Assembly (NCBI RefSeq): GCF_016583575.1
Contig: NZ_NRRG01000014.1
Span: forward strand, 30,639-94,638
Direction of reading: 5' to 3'
Length of the DNA stretch: 64,000 nt
Source: Thiocystis violacea
GTDB taxonomy: Bacteria; Pseudomonadota; Gammaproteobacteria; Chromatiales; Chromatiaceae
The translations under genes were made by a program, and so were the position numbers. Position 1 is the first letter of the stretch. Each line of letters opens with the position of its first letter. Below, in pieces: positions 48,458 to 56,669 of this stretch. Below the pieces are notes generated by a model. The model had not been told where the DNA came from. It did not search any database and saw only the letters and a program-made list of their open reading frames with translations.

Positions 48458-48632
48458 GGCTGATCACTCCGAACGAGGCCAAGGGGATCACCGCGCGTTC
48501 GTGGGCGCGTCTCGGCCGGGATCATCCCAGACGCGAAGCGCGGGCGGCAACCCGCGCACTTGAATCGAACATCGCCGGTGGCTATGTTGCCTCGCTATCC
48601 CGTCCCTGGATCGACTTTGAAGAATAACCGCC

Positions 48633-49496
48633 ATGACTGATTCACCCCATGTCGTCGCCGTGACCGCGGCGAATTTCCAATCCCTGGTCATCGAGGGCTC
48701 GTTCGAGCGCCCGGTGCTGGTCGATTTCTGGGCCGACTGGTGCGCCCCCTGCCGCACGCTGATGCCCATGCTCGCGAAGCTGGCCGAGCAGTACGGAGGC
48801 CGCTTCCTGCTGGCCAAGGTCGATACCGAGGCCGAACCGGCGCTGGCCGCCCACTTTGGCATCCGCAGCCTGCCCACGGTGCAGCTCTTCAAGGACGGAC
48901 AGGCGGTGGATCAGTTCATGGGCGCCCTGCCGGAGCCTCAGGTGCGCGAGTTCCTCGATCGCCATCTACCACGCGCGTCCGACGACGTGCTCCGTCAGGT
49001 CGAGGACTTGATGGCGAGCGGGGATTTCGACGCGGCTCGCGCCCTCATCGACCAGGCCCTGACGGAGGATCCGGACAACGGGCGCCTGCGCCTGGCGGAA
49101 CTCCGCTTGAGCGCCGCGCGCGGCGACATCGCCACGGCGCTGGCCGGCCTCGACAACCTGCCCATCGACCTAGCCAACGCCCCCGAGGTCGCGGCCTTGC
49201 GCGGACAATTGCGCTTCGCCGGCGCCATCCAGGACGCACCGTCCGAATCCGAGCTGAGCCGTCGCGCCGAGGCCGACCCGAGCGACAGCCAGGCCCGTTA
49301 TCAGTTGGCGGCCTACCGGGTCTTGCAAGGCGACTACGCGGGCGCGCTGGATTATCTGTTCGAGATCATGAAGCGCGACCGAGCCTACGGGGAGGATGCC
49401 GGTCGTAAGGGCATGCTGGCGGTCTTCGACCTGCTCGGCGGCAACAACGACCTGGTCGCCCGCTATCGGGCCAGGATGATGAGCGCCCTCTATTGA
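48633..49496 (+). CDS. cnoX: co-chaperone/chaperedoxin CnoX (YbbN)
   Basis: A 287-residue fusion of a thioredoxin domain (about residues 1-112) and TPR-like repeats (about 118-285). CnoX holds client proteins during oxidative stress and hands them to GroEL or DnaK. Here the active site is FWADWCAPCRTL, a full CxxC, whereas E. coli CnoX has lost the first cysteine. That agrees with redox-active versions such as the one in Caulobacter. The ADPSDSQARYQLAAYRVLQGDYAGALDYL repeat unit is typical. ATG at 48633. Confidence 0.93.
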   Translation: MTDSPHVVAVTAANFQSLVIEGSFERPVLVDFWADWCAPCRTLMPMLAKLAEQYGGRFLLAKVDTEAEPALAAHFGIRSLPTVQLFKDGQAVDQFMGALPEPQVREFLDRHLPRASDDVLRQVEDLMASGDFDAARALIDQALTEDPDNGRLRLAELRLSAARGDIATALAGLDNLPIDLANAPEVAALRGQLRFAGAIQDAPSESELSRRAEADPSDSQARYQLAAYRVLQGDYAGALDYLFEIMKRDRAYGEDAGRKGMLAVFDLLGGNNDLVARYRARMMSALY

Positions 49497-49511
49497 CCGG
49501 ATCATTGGGAG

Positions 49512-50912
49512 TCAGGGCGGAGTGTCGAGACACCGGATCCTGATTTCACTCCCGAACTCCGGGGCGACCCTCTCCCAGGAATGCCCCGACCAGCTCAGGG
49601 CGGCGGCGCCCGGCGCCGGCGTTCCTCCGAGACAAGCCCCGACCCCGGCGATGGCGATGAGCGTCTCGTCCAGGAACAGCATGGGCAGATAGGGCCTCAA
49701 CCAGACCGGCACGCCGGCTTCCTGGAACAGCTTCTTCAATGACCGGCGATGAGCCGTCGGTGAGCGCTGGCAGGACAGACTCGTCTGGCCAAATCGAACC
49801 TGGATGTCGCGCCCCATGCGGGCACCCTCGGGCTCTGGACGCCACTCCAGACAGCCAAGCCCCGAGGGTAAGGCCAGCACCGAGACGCCCTCCCCCAGCC
49901 GCCAGTCGATCCGCAGGGACGAGGACGGCGGATCCGGCAAGGGTCGCAGGGCGAAAACCTCCCGACGGTAACGCCTGACCTCGCAACCGGGCCAGCCGAC
50001 GACCGGGTTGGCGTCCGCGCGGGCGGGCAACAGCTCGTCCAGGATACGGTCGAGGTGTCTGGCGTCCGACACGACGAATCCCTCCCGCCTCAGCCAGAGT
50101 CGGAACACCGCCTTGCGAAGCGGCCGATCGAGACCTTCGAGCGCGGGAACGGAGAGGCTCCCGGGCCGCGCGCCGCGCGCCTCCGCCAGCGCCGCATCGG
50201 CCAGTCGGTCGACCAGGCCGGCGGCCTCGGCGACATGACTGGCGCTTCTGGAGAGCGTCGCCGAGACCGCCGGCCAGCGCGCGCGCAAGCGGGGCAGCAC
50301 CTCCTGCCTGAGATAATTGCGATCCAGGGTCGTGACCCCGTTGCTGGGATCCTCGATCCAGACGAGTCCCCGCCGCCGGGCCTGCTCCGCGAGCGATCCG
50401 CGCGACCATTCCAGCAATGGGCGGACCAGATACCCCGAACCCAGCGGGGCCGAGAAGGGCATGGCGGCCAGGCCATGAACGCCACTGCCGCGCAGCAGGG
50501 CGAGCAACAGGGTCTCGGCCTGATCGTCCTGGTGATGGGCGGTGAGCAGAATCTCGCCAGGTCCGAGCAAGCGGCGGAACACGCGGTATCGCGCCTCGCG
50601 CGCCCAGGCCTCCAGGCTCTCGCCGGGGCTCGGCCCAGCCGGACTCAGCCGTTCGATATGGATGGGAATGGAAAGGGCCTGGCAAACGCCCGCGCAATGG
50701 GCCGCCCAGTCGCCCGATCCCGGCTGCAAGCCATGATCGATATGAACGGCCAGCAATTCGCCGGGCAGTCGCGCGCGGACCTCGGCGGCGGCGGACAGGA
50801 GGACGGTCGAATCCAGACCGCCGCTGAAGGCGATCCAGCACCTCGGGGCCGAGGCGAAGGGCGCGAGCCGTGTCGGCAACCGATCGGGCGTGAAGTCGGA
50901 CACCCGACCCAC
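49512..50912 (-). CDS. tilS: tRNA(Ile)-lysidine synthase
   Basis: TilS (466 residues) puts lysine on C34 of the AUA-reading tRNA-Ile. The ATP-pyrophosphatase loop is WIAFSGGLDSTVLL, with HIDHGLQPGS, LLTAHHQDDQAETLLLALLRGSGVHGL and WIEDPSNGVTTLDRNYLRQEVLP. The C-terminal domain has SPTAHRRSLKKLFQEAGVPVWLRPYLPML. The start is GTG at 50912 (a second GTG three codons in is possible). It is 10 bp after accA, the same order as in E. coli. Confidence 0.95.
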   Translation of the reverse strand: MGRVSDFTPDRLPTRLAPFASAPRCWIAFSGGLDSTVLLSAAAEVRARLPGELLAVHIDHGLQPGSGDWAAHCAGVCQALSIPIHIERLSPAGPSPGESLEAWAREARYRVFRRLLGPGEILLTAHHQDDQAETLLLALLRGSGVHGLAAMPFSAPLGSGYLVRPLLEWSRGSLAEQARRRGLVWIEDPSNGVTTLDRNYLRQEVLPRLRARWPAVSATLSRSASHVAEAAGLVDRLADAALAEARGARPGSLSVPALEGLDRPLRKAVFRLWLRREGFVVSDARHLDRILDELLPARADANPVVGWPGCEVRRYRREVFALRPLPDPPSSSLRIDWRLGEGVSVLALPSGLGCLEWRPEPEGARMGRDIQVRFGQTSLSCQRSPTAHRRSLKKLFQEAGVPVWLRPYLPMLFLDETLIAIAGVGACLGGTPAPGAAALSWSGHSWERVAPEFGSEIRIRCLDTPP

Positions 50913-50922
50913 CGCCCGCCGG

Positions 50923-51882
50923 TCAGGCTTCCTTGAACCGCCCGTAGGCCATCAGACGCTTGTAGCGGGCCGCGACCAGCGTATCCAGATCGACCTTCTC
51001 CAAGACGTCCAGACGCGCGAGCAGCGCCTCCCTCAAGCTCTTGGCGGTGGCATCGGGATTGCGGTGGGCACCGCCCGAAGGCTCCTTGATGATCTGATCG
51101 ATCAGCCCCTGCTCCATGAGCTTCGCGGAGGTGATGGCCATCGCCTCGGCCGCGAGCTGGGCCTTATCGGAACTCTTCCAGAGAATGGAGGCGCAGCCCT
51201 CGGGCGAGATCACGGAGTAGGTACTGAATTCCAGCATCCCCAACCAGTCGCCGACCCCGATCGCCAGGGCGCCGCCGGAACCGCCCTCGCCCACCACGAT
51301 GCAGAGAATGGGCGTGCGCAGCCGCGACATCTCGCGCAGATTGCGCGCGATCGCCTCGCTCTGACCCCGCTCTTCCGCGCCAACGCCGGGATAGGCGCCG
51401 GGCGTATCGATGAAGGTCAGGATCGGCAGGCGGAAGCGCTCGGCCATCTCCATCAGACGCAACGCCTTGCGGTAGCCCTCGGGTCGCGGCATCCCGAAAT
51501 TGCGCAGGATCTTTTCCTTGGTGTCGCGCCCCTTTTGATGGCCGATCACCATCACCGGACGACCATCGATCCGAGCCAGGCCGCCAACGATGGCGTGATC
51601 GTCGGCGAAGGTACGGTCGCCGTGCAGCTCATGGAATTCGTCGAAGATACGCCGCGTGTAGTCGAGCAGGTAGGGTCGCTGCGGATGGCGCGACAACTGA
51701 GAGATCTGCCAGGGCGTCAGCGAGGAGAAGATGGATTCGGTCAAGGCGGCGCACTTGGACTGCAGGCGCTCGATCTCTTCCTGAATGTTGAGCTCGTTGT
51801 CGTGTCCGACCAGCCGAAGCTCTTCGATCTTCGCCTCGAGTTCGGCGATGGGTTGTTCAAAATCGAGAAAATTAAGGTCCAT
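50923..51882 (-). CDS. accA: acetyl-CoA carboxylase carboxyltransferase alpha subunit
   Basis: AccA (319 residues) forms the carboxyltransferase with AccD and starts fatty acid synthesis. It begins [23 protein letters not shown] with the N-terminal coiled coil. Core segments are [70 protein letters not shown] and [18 protein letters not shown]. Length equals E. coli. tilS follows 10 bp later. Confidence 0.98.
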   Translation of the reverse strand: MDLNFLDFEQPIAELEAKIEELRLVGHDNELNIQEEIERLQSKCAALTESIFSSLTPWQISQLSRHPQRPYLLDYTRRIFDEFHELHGDRTFADDHAIVGGLARIDGRPVMVIGHQKGRDTKEKILRNFGMPRPEGYRKALRLMEMAERFRLPILTFIDTPGAYPGVGAEERGQSEAIARNLREMSRLRTPILCIVVGEGGSGGALAIGVGDWLGMLEFSTYSVISPEGCASILWKSSDKAQLAAEAMAITSAKLMEQGLIDQIIKEPSGGAHRNPDATAKSLREALLARLDVLEKVDLDTLVAARYKRLMAYGRFKEA

Positions 51883-52130
51883 AACCCCGAGATCGTCTGT
51901 TCAGGATGGAGGCGGCGAGCGTGAAGGGGCGCCCGCGAGGCAAAGGCGCCCAAATCTAGCGCACCACGGCGTCCGAGTACAGCCTGCCGGTCGACGAGGG
52001 TGCGACCACAACCGATGCTTGGCCGGGAACCCCCAATCACGGCGTCCGATGCCGACGGTCAGGAAATCGCGTCGATACCGCTTCCAACCGCCCCGTCCGG
52101 CGTCCACCCATCGTTGGGATATATGAACAG

Positions 52131-52243
52131 GTAGTGCCCTAATTCGCAGGATGGCTACCCGAGCGGGTTTCTTCGGAAGCCCCGTTAGACAGGCGTTACC
52201 GCCAGCGATCCGCCATAGCCCATCCTGCTGATTGGGGCACTAC
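52131..52243. repeat. MITE-like inverted-repeat element
   Basis: The 24-bp termini GTAGTGCCCTAATTCGCAGG... (52131-52154) and its inverted copy (52220-52243) match at 21 of 24 positions, and pairing continues inward with gaps. The 113-bp whole folds into a long hairpin and has no coding capacity, which fits a miniature inverted-repeat element. No clear target-site duplication was seen. Confidence 0.6.
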
Positions 52244-52326
52244 CCGCTCCCGCGCCCCCCAGCCAAGCATCCGTCATGGGCGCACCCGGTCGGGCTTCGC
52301 GGGGCGATACGCCGGCCCCGGATCGA

Positions 52327-52360
52327 CCGTCGGGCTCGACATTTCTGTCGAACCCGACGG
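52327..52360. promoter_or_regulatory. inverted repeat, candidate enhancer for NtrC-type regulator
   Basis: CCGTCGGGCTCGACA (52327-52341) and TGTCGAACCCGACGG (52346-52360) are 15-bp arms with one mismatch and a 4-nt spacer. The centre lies about 82 bp upstream of the sigma-54 -24 element, the usual position for bound enhancer-binding proteins. A third TGTCGA half-copy follows at about 52364-52370. Confidence 0.55.
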
Positions 52361-52404
52361 CTCTTGTCGAGGCATCCCCCGATAAACACGCCCCAAAATA
52401 CTGT

Positions 52405-52417
52405 TATCAAACAAATA
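52405..52417 (+). promoter_or_regulatory. IHF-like site between enhancer and promoter
   Basis: TATCAAACAAATA matches the IHF consensus WATCAANNNNTTR with one mismatch, within an AT-rich stretch. DNA bending here would bring the upstream inverted repeat to the promoter. Confidence 0.4.
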
Positions 52418-52423
52418 ATTTTC

Positions 52424-52440
52424 TGGCACACCAAATGCTT
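52424..52440 (+). promoter_or_regulatory. sigma-54 promoter of DUF2202 gene
   Basis: TGGCACACCAAATGCTT has the RpoN -24/-12 elements TGGCAC-N5-(A)TGC with the invariant GG and GC exactly 10 nt apart (52425-52426 and 52437-52438). Transcription would begin near 52450, about 36 nt before the ATG. Confidence 0.7.
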
Positions 52441-52485
52441 TAGGAGATTCGACAATTCGTCGAGATCAACCACGAGGAAACTACG

Positions 52486-53301
52486 ATGCGTACGGAATAC
52501 AGCCTGCCGATGATCGCCCTGACCGCCATCATGGTCGCCGCCCCAGCCTTTGGCGCCGGCCCACGGGGATCCCAGCCAGTACAACCCGTGCTGGCGGATC
52601 TGGACGCCCAGGAGGCGGAGGCCCTGATCTTCATGCGCGAGGAAGAGAAGCTGGCGCGCGATGTCTATCTCGCCATGGACGGGTTGTGGCAGCAGTTGCC
52701 GTTCGAGAATATCGCCCAGTCCGAGCAGAAGCACATGGATGCCGTGAAGAACGCGATCGACAACTATGGACTGACCGATCCCTCGGAGGCGAACCCCCTC
52801 GGCGTCTTCACCAATACGACCCTACAGCAGCTCTATACGGACCTGACCACCCTGGGCGAAACCTCCTATCTTGAGGCGTTGCAGGTCGGCGCGCTGATCG
52901 AGGAAGTCGACATCGAGGATCTCGAAAACACCATCGCCGCGACCAACAACCTGGATCTTCAGACGATGTACGGCAATCTGCTGCGCGGATCCCGTAATCA
53001 TCTGCGCGCCTTCGTGGCCGAGATCGAACGTCAGGGCGTGGTCTACGAGGCCCAACTGTTGAGCCAGGAAGCCGTGGACGAGATTCTCGACAGCCCCATG
53101 GAGCGCGGCGGTAACGGTGCCGGCAAGCGTGGATCTGGATCCAACCGTCTGGGCATGGCCGATGGCCTGACGTTCGACGATCTTATTGCGCGTGGCGGTA
53201 ACGGAAGCGGCAAAGGCCCCGGTGATGGAACCGGCACGGGGACCGGCCAGGGACGGGGCAAGGGGAACGGCCAAGGCTTGAACCAGGGTGTGCAAGCCTA
53301 A
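52486..53301 (+). CDS. secreted DUF2202 (ferritin-like) protein
   Basis: A 271-residue exported protein. A signal peptide ends near residue 23 (MIALTAIMVAAPAFGAG). Residues about 35-180 match DUF2202, a ferritin-like four-helix domain: LIFMREEEKLARDVYLAM, FENIAQSEQKHMDAVKNAI (with ExxH), VGALIEEVDIEDLE and LLRGSRNHLRAFVAEIERQG. These Glu/His residues could bind a metal. From residue 200 on the tail is Gly/Asn/Lys-rich repeats (GGNGAGKRGSGS, GTGTGTGQGRGKGNGQG), probably disordered. GAGGAAA precedes the ATG. It stands behind a sigma-54 promoter and faces an NtrC-type regulator gene, which probably controls it. Function of the family is not established. Confidence 0.85.
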   Translation: MRTEYSLPMIALTAIMVAAPAFGAGPRGSQPVQPVLADLDAQEAEALIFMREEEKLARDVYLAMDGLWQQLPFENIAQSEQKHMDAVKNAIDNYGLTDPSEANPLGVFTNTTLQQLYTDLTTLGETSYLEALQVGALIEEVDIEDLENTIAATNNLDLQTMYGNLLRGSRNHLRAFVAEIERQGVVYEAQLLSQEAVDEILDSPMERGGNGAGKRGSGSNRLGMADGLTFDDLIARGGNGSGKGPGDGTGTGTGQGRGKGNGQGLNQGVQA

Positions 53302-53363
53302 GCCGCGACCGGCAAAACGGGCTCCCAAGCGCTCGGCTTGGGAGCCACACCAGCGATCCCGAA

Positions 53364-54698
53364 TCAACCCTCCCGCCGTCGAAGTCCATATTTTCCCATC
53401 TTGTAACGCAGCACCCGCTCGCTGATGCCGAGCCGGTCGGCCGCGCGGGTCTGGATCCAGTCGGTCTGTTCCAGGGCCGCGACCAGCAGATCACGCTCCA
53501 ATCCGTCGAGACGTTCCTGCAACAACCCCTGATCCAGCGCCGCGCCGCGACGCACCTCCTCCGGCAGGTCGCTCGGCTGCAACAGGCTGCCGCGCGCCAG
53601 GGTCAGGCTGCGCTGGATGATGTGCTCCAACTCGCGCACGTTGCCCGGATAGTCGTAGCGGACCAGAAGGTCCAGCGTCTCCATCGCCAACCGTATGGGG
53701 CGGCGCGCGTCACGGGCGACGAAATGCTCGACCAGCGCGGGGATGTCCTCGCGTCGGCGACGCAGCGGCGGGACGGGAACATCCAGGACGTTGAGACGAA
53801 AGAAGAGATCCTCGCGGAAGGCGCCGGTCTCGGCGAGGGCGCGCAGATCGCGGTTGGTGGCGGCGATCACGCGCGTCTCCACCGCGATGTCGCGCTCGCC
53901 CCCGACCCGGCTGATGCGCTTCTCCTGGAGCGCGCGCAGGAGCTTGGACTGGAGCGTCGGCGGCAACTCTCCGACCTCGTCGAGGAAGAGCGTCCCGCCC
54001 GCCGCCCGCTCGAAGCGTCCCCGGTGTTGCCGTTCAGCCCCGGTGAAGGCGCCTTTTTCGTGCCCGAACAGCTCGCTTTCAAAGAGATTCTCGGGGATGG
54101 CGGCGCAATTGACCTCGATGAAGGGGGCCTCGGGCGTGGGACCGAGCAGGTGAATGAGCCGGGCGATCAGCTCCTTGCCGGTGCCGGTCTCGCCCTGGAT
54201 GAGCACGCTCCAGGGGCTGTCCGCGACTCGCCGCACCAACGACAGGGTTTCGCGCATCGCGGGGCTCGCGCCAATGATTTGAAGAGGAAGCGGACCCGAG
54301 GCGACCGCCTCGACCACTTCGGCCACGTCATCGGCGACGGCCAGCGACTGTTCGATCCGCTCGATTTTCTCGCGCAGGCTGGTCAGATCCAGGGGCTTCT
54401 CGATGAAGTCGTCCGCACCCAGCTTCATGACGTTGACCGCCGTCTCGACCGCGCCATAGGCGGTGATGAGGATGGCTCGCACCAGGGGATTGCTGGCCTT
54501 CATCCGCGCCAGCACCTGATCGCCGGTGAGTCCCGGCATGCGATGGTCGAGCAGGGCGAGCTGGATCGACTCCTGGCGAAACAGGGTCAACGCCTCCTGG
54601 CCGTCCGCCGCGGCCAGCACCCGATGGCCCTGCTGTTCGAGAAACCCCGCCAGCAGTTCGCGTTGCATGGGGTCGTCGTCGGCGATCAGGATTCTCAT
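53364..54698 (-). CDS. NtrC-family sigma-54 response regulator
   Basis: A 444-residue regulator: receiver (residues 1-120, LIADDDPMQRELL, phospho-Asp in LLDHRMPGLTGD, Lys in FIEKPLDL), AAA+ sigma-54 activation domain (about 140-375, Walker A IQGETGTGKELIARLIH, GAFTGA loop in KGAFTGAERQHRGRFE, Walker B TLFLDEVGELP), and a Fis-type helix-turn-helix at the end (AADRLGISERVLRYKMGKYGL). It is coupled to the sensor gene by ATGA overlap. The closest functional parallel is ZraR. The convergent DUF2202 gene has a sigma-54 promoter, making it the obvious target. Confidence 0.95.
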   Translation of the reverse strand: MRILIADDDPMQRELLAGFLEQQGHRVLAAADGQEALTLFRQESIQLALLDHRMPGLTGDQVLARMKASNPLVRAILITAYGAVETAVNVMKLGADDFIEKPLDLTSLREKIERIEQSLAVADDVAEVVEAVASGPLPLQIIGASPAMRETLSLVRRVADSPWSVLIQGETGTGKELIARLIHLLGPTPEAPFIEVNCAAIPENLFESELFGHEKGAFTGAERQHRGRFERAAGGTLFLDEVGELPPTLQSKLLRALQEKRISRVGGERDIAVETRVIAATNRDLRALAETGAFREDLFFRLNVLDVPVPPLRRRREDIPALVEHFVARDARRPIRLAMETLDLLVRYDYPGNVRELEHIIQRSLTLARGSLLQPSDLPEEVRRGAALDQGLLQERLDGLERDLLVAALEQTDWIQTRAADRLGISERVLRYKMGKYGLRRREG

Positions 54699-56326
54699 CG
54701 ATTCCTCGGTTGGTTGGGCGCGGATGGTAGGGCGATGCCGACGCGCAGGCGTCCGGGTCGCGGTGTCTCCAGCGTCAGGCGGCCGCCGTGGGCGGTGATG
54801 ATGCGTTGCGAAATCGCCAGACCCAGCCCGGTCCCGGTGGTCTTGGTGGTGAACCAGGGCTCCAGGATCCGTTCCAGCTCGCCCGCGGCGAGTTCCAGGC
54901 CATCATTGGCGACGGACAGATGCGCGAAGCCATCGGCGCGCCAGACCCGGATCTCCAGGCTACTCGCCCCGCCGTCGGCTTCCAGGGCATTGCGCAGCAG
55001 ATTATCCAGGACCTGGCGCAGAAGATCCGGATCGCCGAGCGCCCAGGTTCCGGGGCTTGGATCGAGCGCGATCCCCGCGTCCCCGAGGCGCGCCTGGTAC
55101 AGACTCAGTTGATCGGCGACCAGGACATCGAGCGCGACCCGCTCGCGGCGCGGTCGCAAGGGTCGGGCGTAGTCCAGCAAACCGCTGACCGTGGTGTTGG
55201 TGCGCCGCACCGCCTCCAGCACCAGATCCACCAGCCGGCGATGCCCAGGGAGCAACTCATCCGCCTCCAGTTGCAGACGCTGGAGCCCCATGGCCATGGC
55301 ATTAAGCGGATTGCGGATCTCGTGGGCGATCGCGGCGGCGGCGCGGCCCAGACCGGCCTCCTCGCGCTGGCGCGACAGCCGCCGTTCGTAGTCGAGGAGC
55401 TGGCGCTCATGGGCGCGCTGATGATGGTAGAGGATCCAGGCGCCGATGCCGCCGGTCAGCCCCAGCACCAGGACGAACCCCAGGAATTGTCGCCAGAGAC
55501 GCTCGCGCATCGCCAGAAGCGGCCCGGCGTCCAGATCGAGCAGCAGACGCGCTCCGGCGACCGGGGCGCTGGCCTCGGCGACGGTTCGCCCGTCATCCAG
55601 TCGACGCATGGCGATCCGCGGCGGATCGGCGCGCGTCGCCGGCGAGGGTTCGGCGCGCGGCTCGCCCTCCAGACGCACCTCCACCACGCCAGGCAGACCG
55701 GCCACCGATTCCAGCGCCTTGGGCAGTCCGATCGCCGCCTCCAGCGCCTCGGTGTGACGGCTGTCCAGTCCGACCAGGACACAGCCCTGACCTCGGATGT
55801 CCGCGACCCCGAACAGGATGGTGTGCGTGGAGGCCAGGCGGAGCAACTGATCGAGACGCGCGCAGTCTAGCGCTTCATCCGGCGCCCAATCCGCCGGACC
55901 CTGGACCACGCCGTCCGCGCGGATGACGCGGATCACGGACAGCCCCGCCTCGTCGGCGAAGGCGCTCAGCTCATCGGAACGAAAGGGCTCGACGCCGTCC
56001 AGATAGACGACGAAACGCGCCGAGTTGCCGAGAAAGCGGGTCAGGATATCGGCGGTGACGCGCTCCGCCAGCAGGGCGTTGCGCGCGTGCAGGATCACCG
56101 CGTCGGTCAACAGACGGGCGTGCGCGCCGGCATCCTCCAGAAACACCCGTTGGGCCTGTCGGGTCTGGACGAAGAACCAGCCCAGCACCAGGGCGAACAG
56201 CAGACCGAACACCAGCAGATGACCCAGCCAGGGCGGGGGCAGACGGCGCCGGCCGGAATCGGGCCGGTCGGAACCAGCCACGGTGTCAGCGTCCACCGCG
56301 CCTCCCGAATCCACGCTCGGCCCCAT
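54695..56326 (-). CDS. membrane sensor histidine kinase (ZraS/NtrB type)
   Basis: A 543-residue kinase with membrane helices at about 33-53 and 271-290 enclosing a 215-residue periplasmic sensor. HisKA has His335 (AAIAHEIRNPLNAMAMGL); HATPase has [35 protein letters not shown]. The periplasmic part has no recognised ligand motif; it contains two isolated cysteines. The start at 56326 overlaps the small upstream gene by 41 bp; a GTG at 56296 would reduce the overlap. Encoded with the regulator, the small exported protein and the outer-membrane protein. Confidence 0.93.
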   Translation of the reverse strand: MGPSVDSGGAVDADTVAGSDRPDSGRRRLPPPWLGHLLVFGLLFALVLGWFFVQTRQAQRVFLEDAGAHARLLTDAVILHARNALLAERVTADILTRFLGNSARFVVYLDGVEPFRSDELSAFADEAGLSVIRVIRADGVVQGPADWAPDEALDCARLDQLLRLASTHTILFGVADIRGQGCVLVGLDSRHTEALEAAIGLPKALESVAGLPGVVEVRLEGEPRAEPSPATRADPPRIAMRRLDDGRTVAEASAPVAGARLLLDLDAGPLLAMRERLWRQFLGFVLVLGLTGGIGAWILYHHQRAHERQLLDYERRLSRQREEAGLGRAAAAIAHEIRNPLNAMAMGLQRLQLEADELLPGHRRLVDLVLEAVRRTNTTVSGLLDYARPLRPRRERVALDVLVADQLSLYQARLGDAGIALDPSPGTWALGDPDLLRQVLDNLLRNALEADGGASSLEIRVWRADGFAHLSVANDGLELAAGELERILEPWFTTKTTGTGLGLAISQRIITAHGGRLTLETPRPGRLRVGIALPSAPNQPRNR

Positions 56327-56669
56327 GCATCAAGCGCGCGCGCACCCCGGTACGATCCGGTTCGGCCAGGCCCTGATCGAGCGGAACCAGTCGCGCGCCC
56401 GAGCCGGGTCCGGGCCACAGCCGGACCAGGCGGCCGGGCTCGATGCCTGGCGGCAACTCGGCCCGATCGACGAGGATGCTGACGCGCTCGTCCTCCCCGT
56501 CAGCGCGATCCTCTACGGACAGGGTCACCCGGTCGGCCTCGACCGACAGCACGCGCGCCAGCACCGGCTCCCCGGTCCCCGCCGACACGTCGGCCAGCGC
56601 CAGCATCAGCCAGAGCCCAAGCACGGCCGGCCACGCCGGATGAGGATCAGAACGACCAGGCCAGGCCAC
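56286..56669 (-). CDS. small exported protein, unknown function
   Basis: A 127-residue protein with a signal peptide or anchor at about 14-31 (AVLGLWLMLALADVSAG) and a beta-rich domain: VLARVLSVEADRVTLSVED, ERVSILVDRAELPPGIEPGRLVRLWP. The alternation suggests an OB-like barrel. The start is a GTG overlapping the end of the outer-membrane gene, and its end overlaps the kinase gene, so all appear coupled. No family recognised. It could modulate the sensor in the periplasm, but that is only positional inference. Confidence 0.6.
   Translation of the reverse strand: MAWPGRSDPHPAWPAVLGLWLMLALADVSAGTGEPVLARVLSVEADRVTLSVEDRADGEDERVSILVDRAELPPGIEPGRLVRLWPGPGSGARLVPLDQGLAEPDRTGVRARLMHGAERGFGRRGGR

Larger units (their letters stand above)
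51883..52485. other. 600-bp regulatory and repeat-bearing gap
   Basis: Between the divergent accA and DUF2202 genes. It holds a MITE-like hairpin element in the middle and, nearer the DUF2202 gene, an inverted repeat, an AT-rich IHF-like site and a sigma-54 promoter. The first 250 bp next to accA show nothing beyond where its promoter must lie. Confidence 0.6.
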
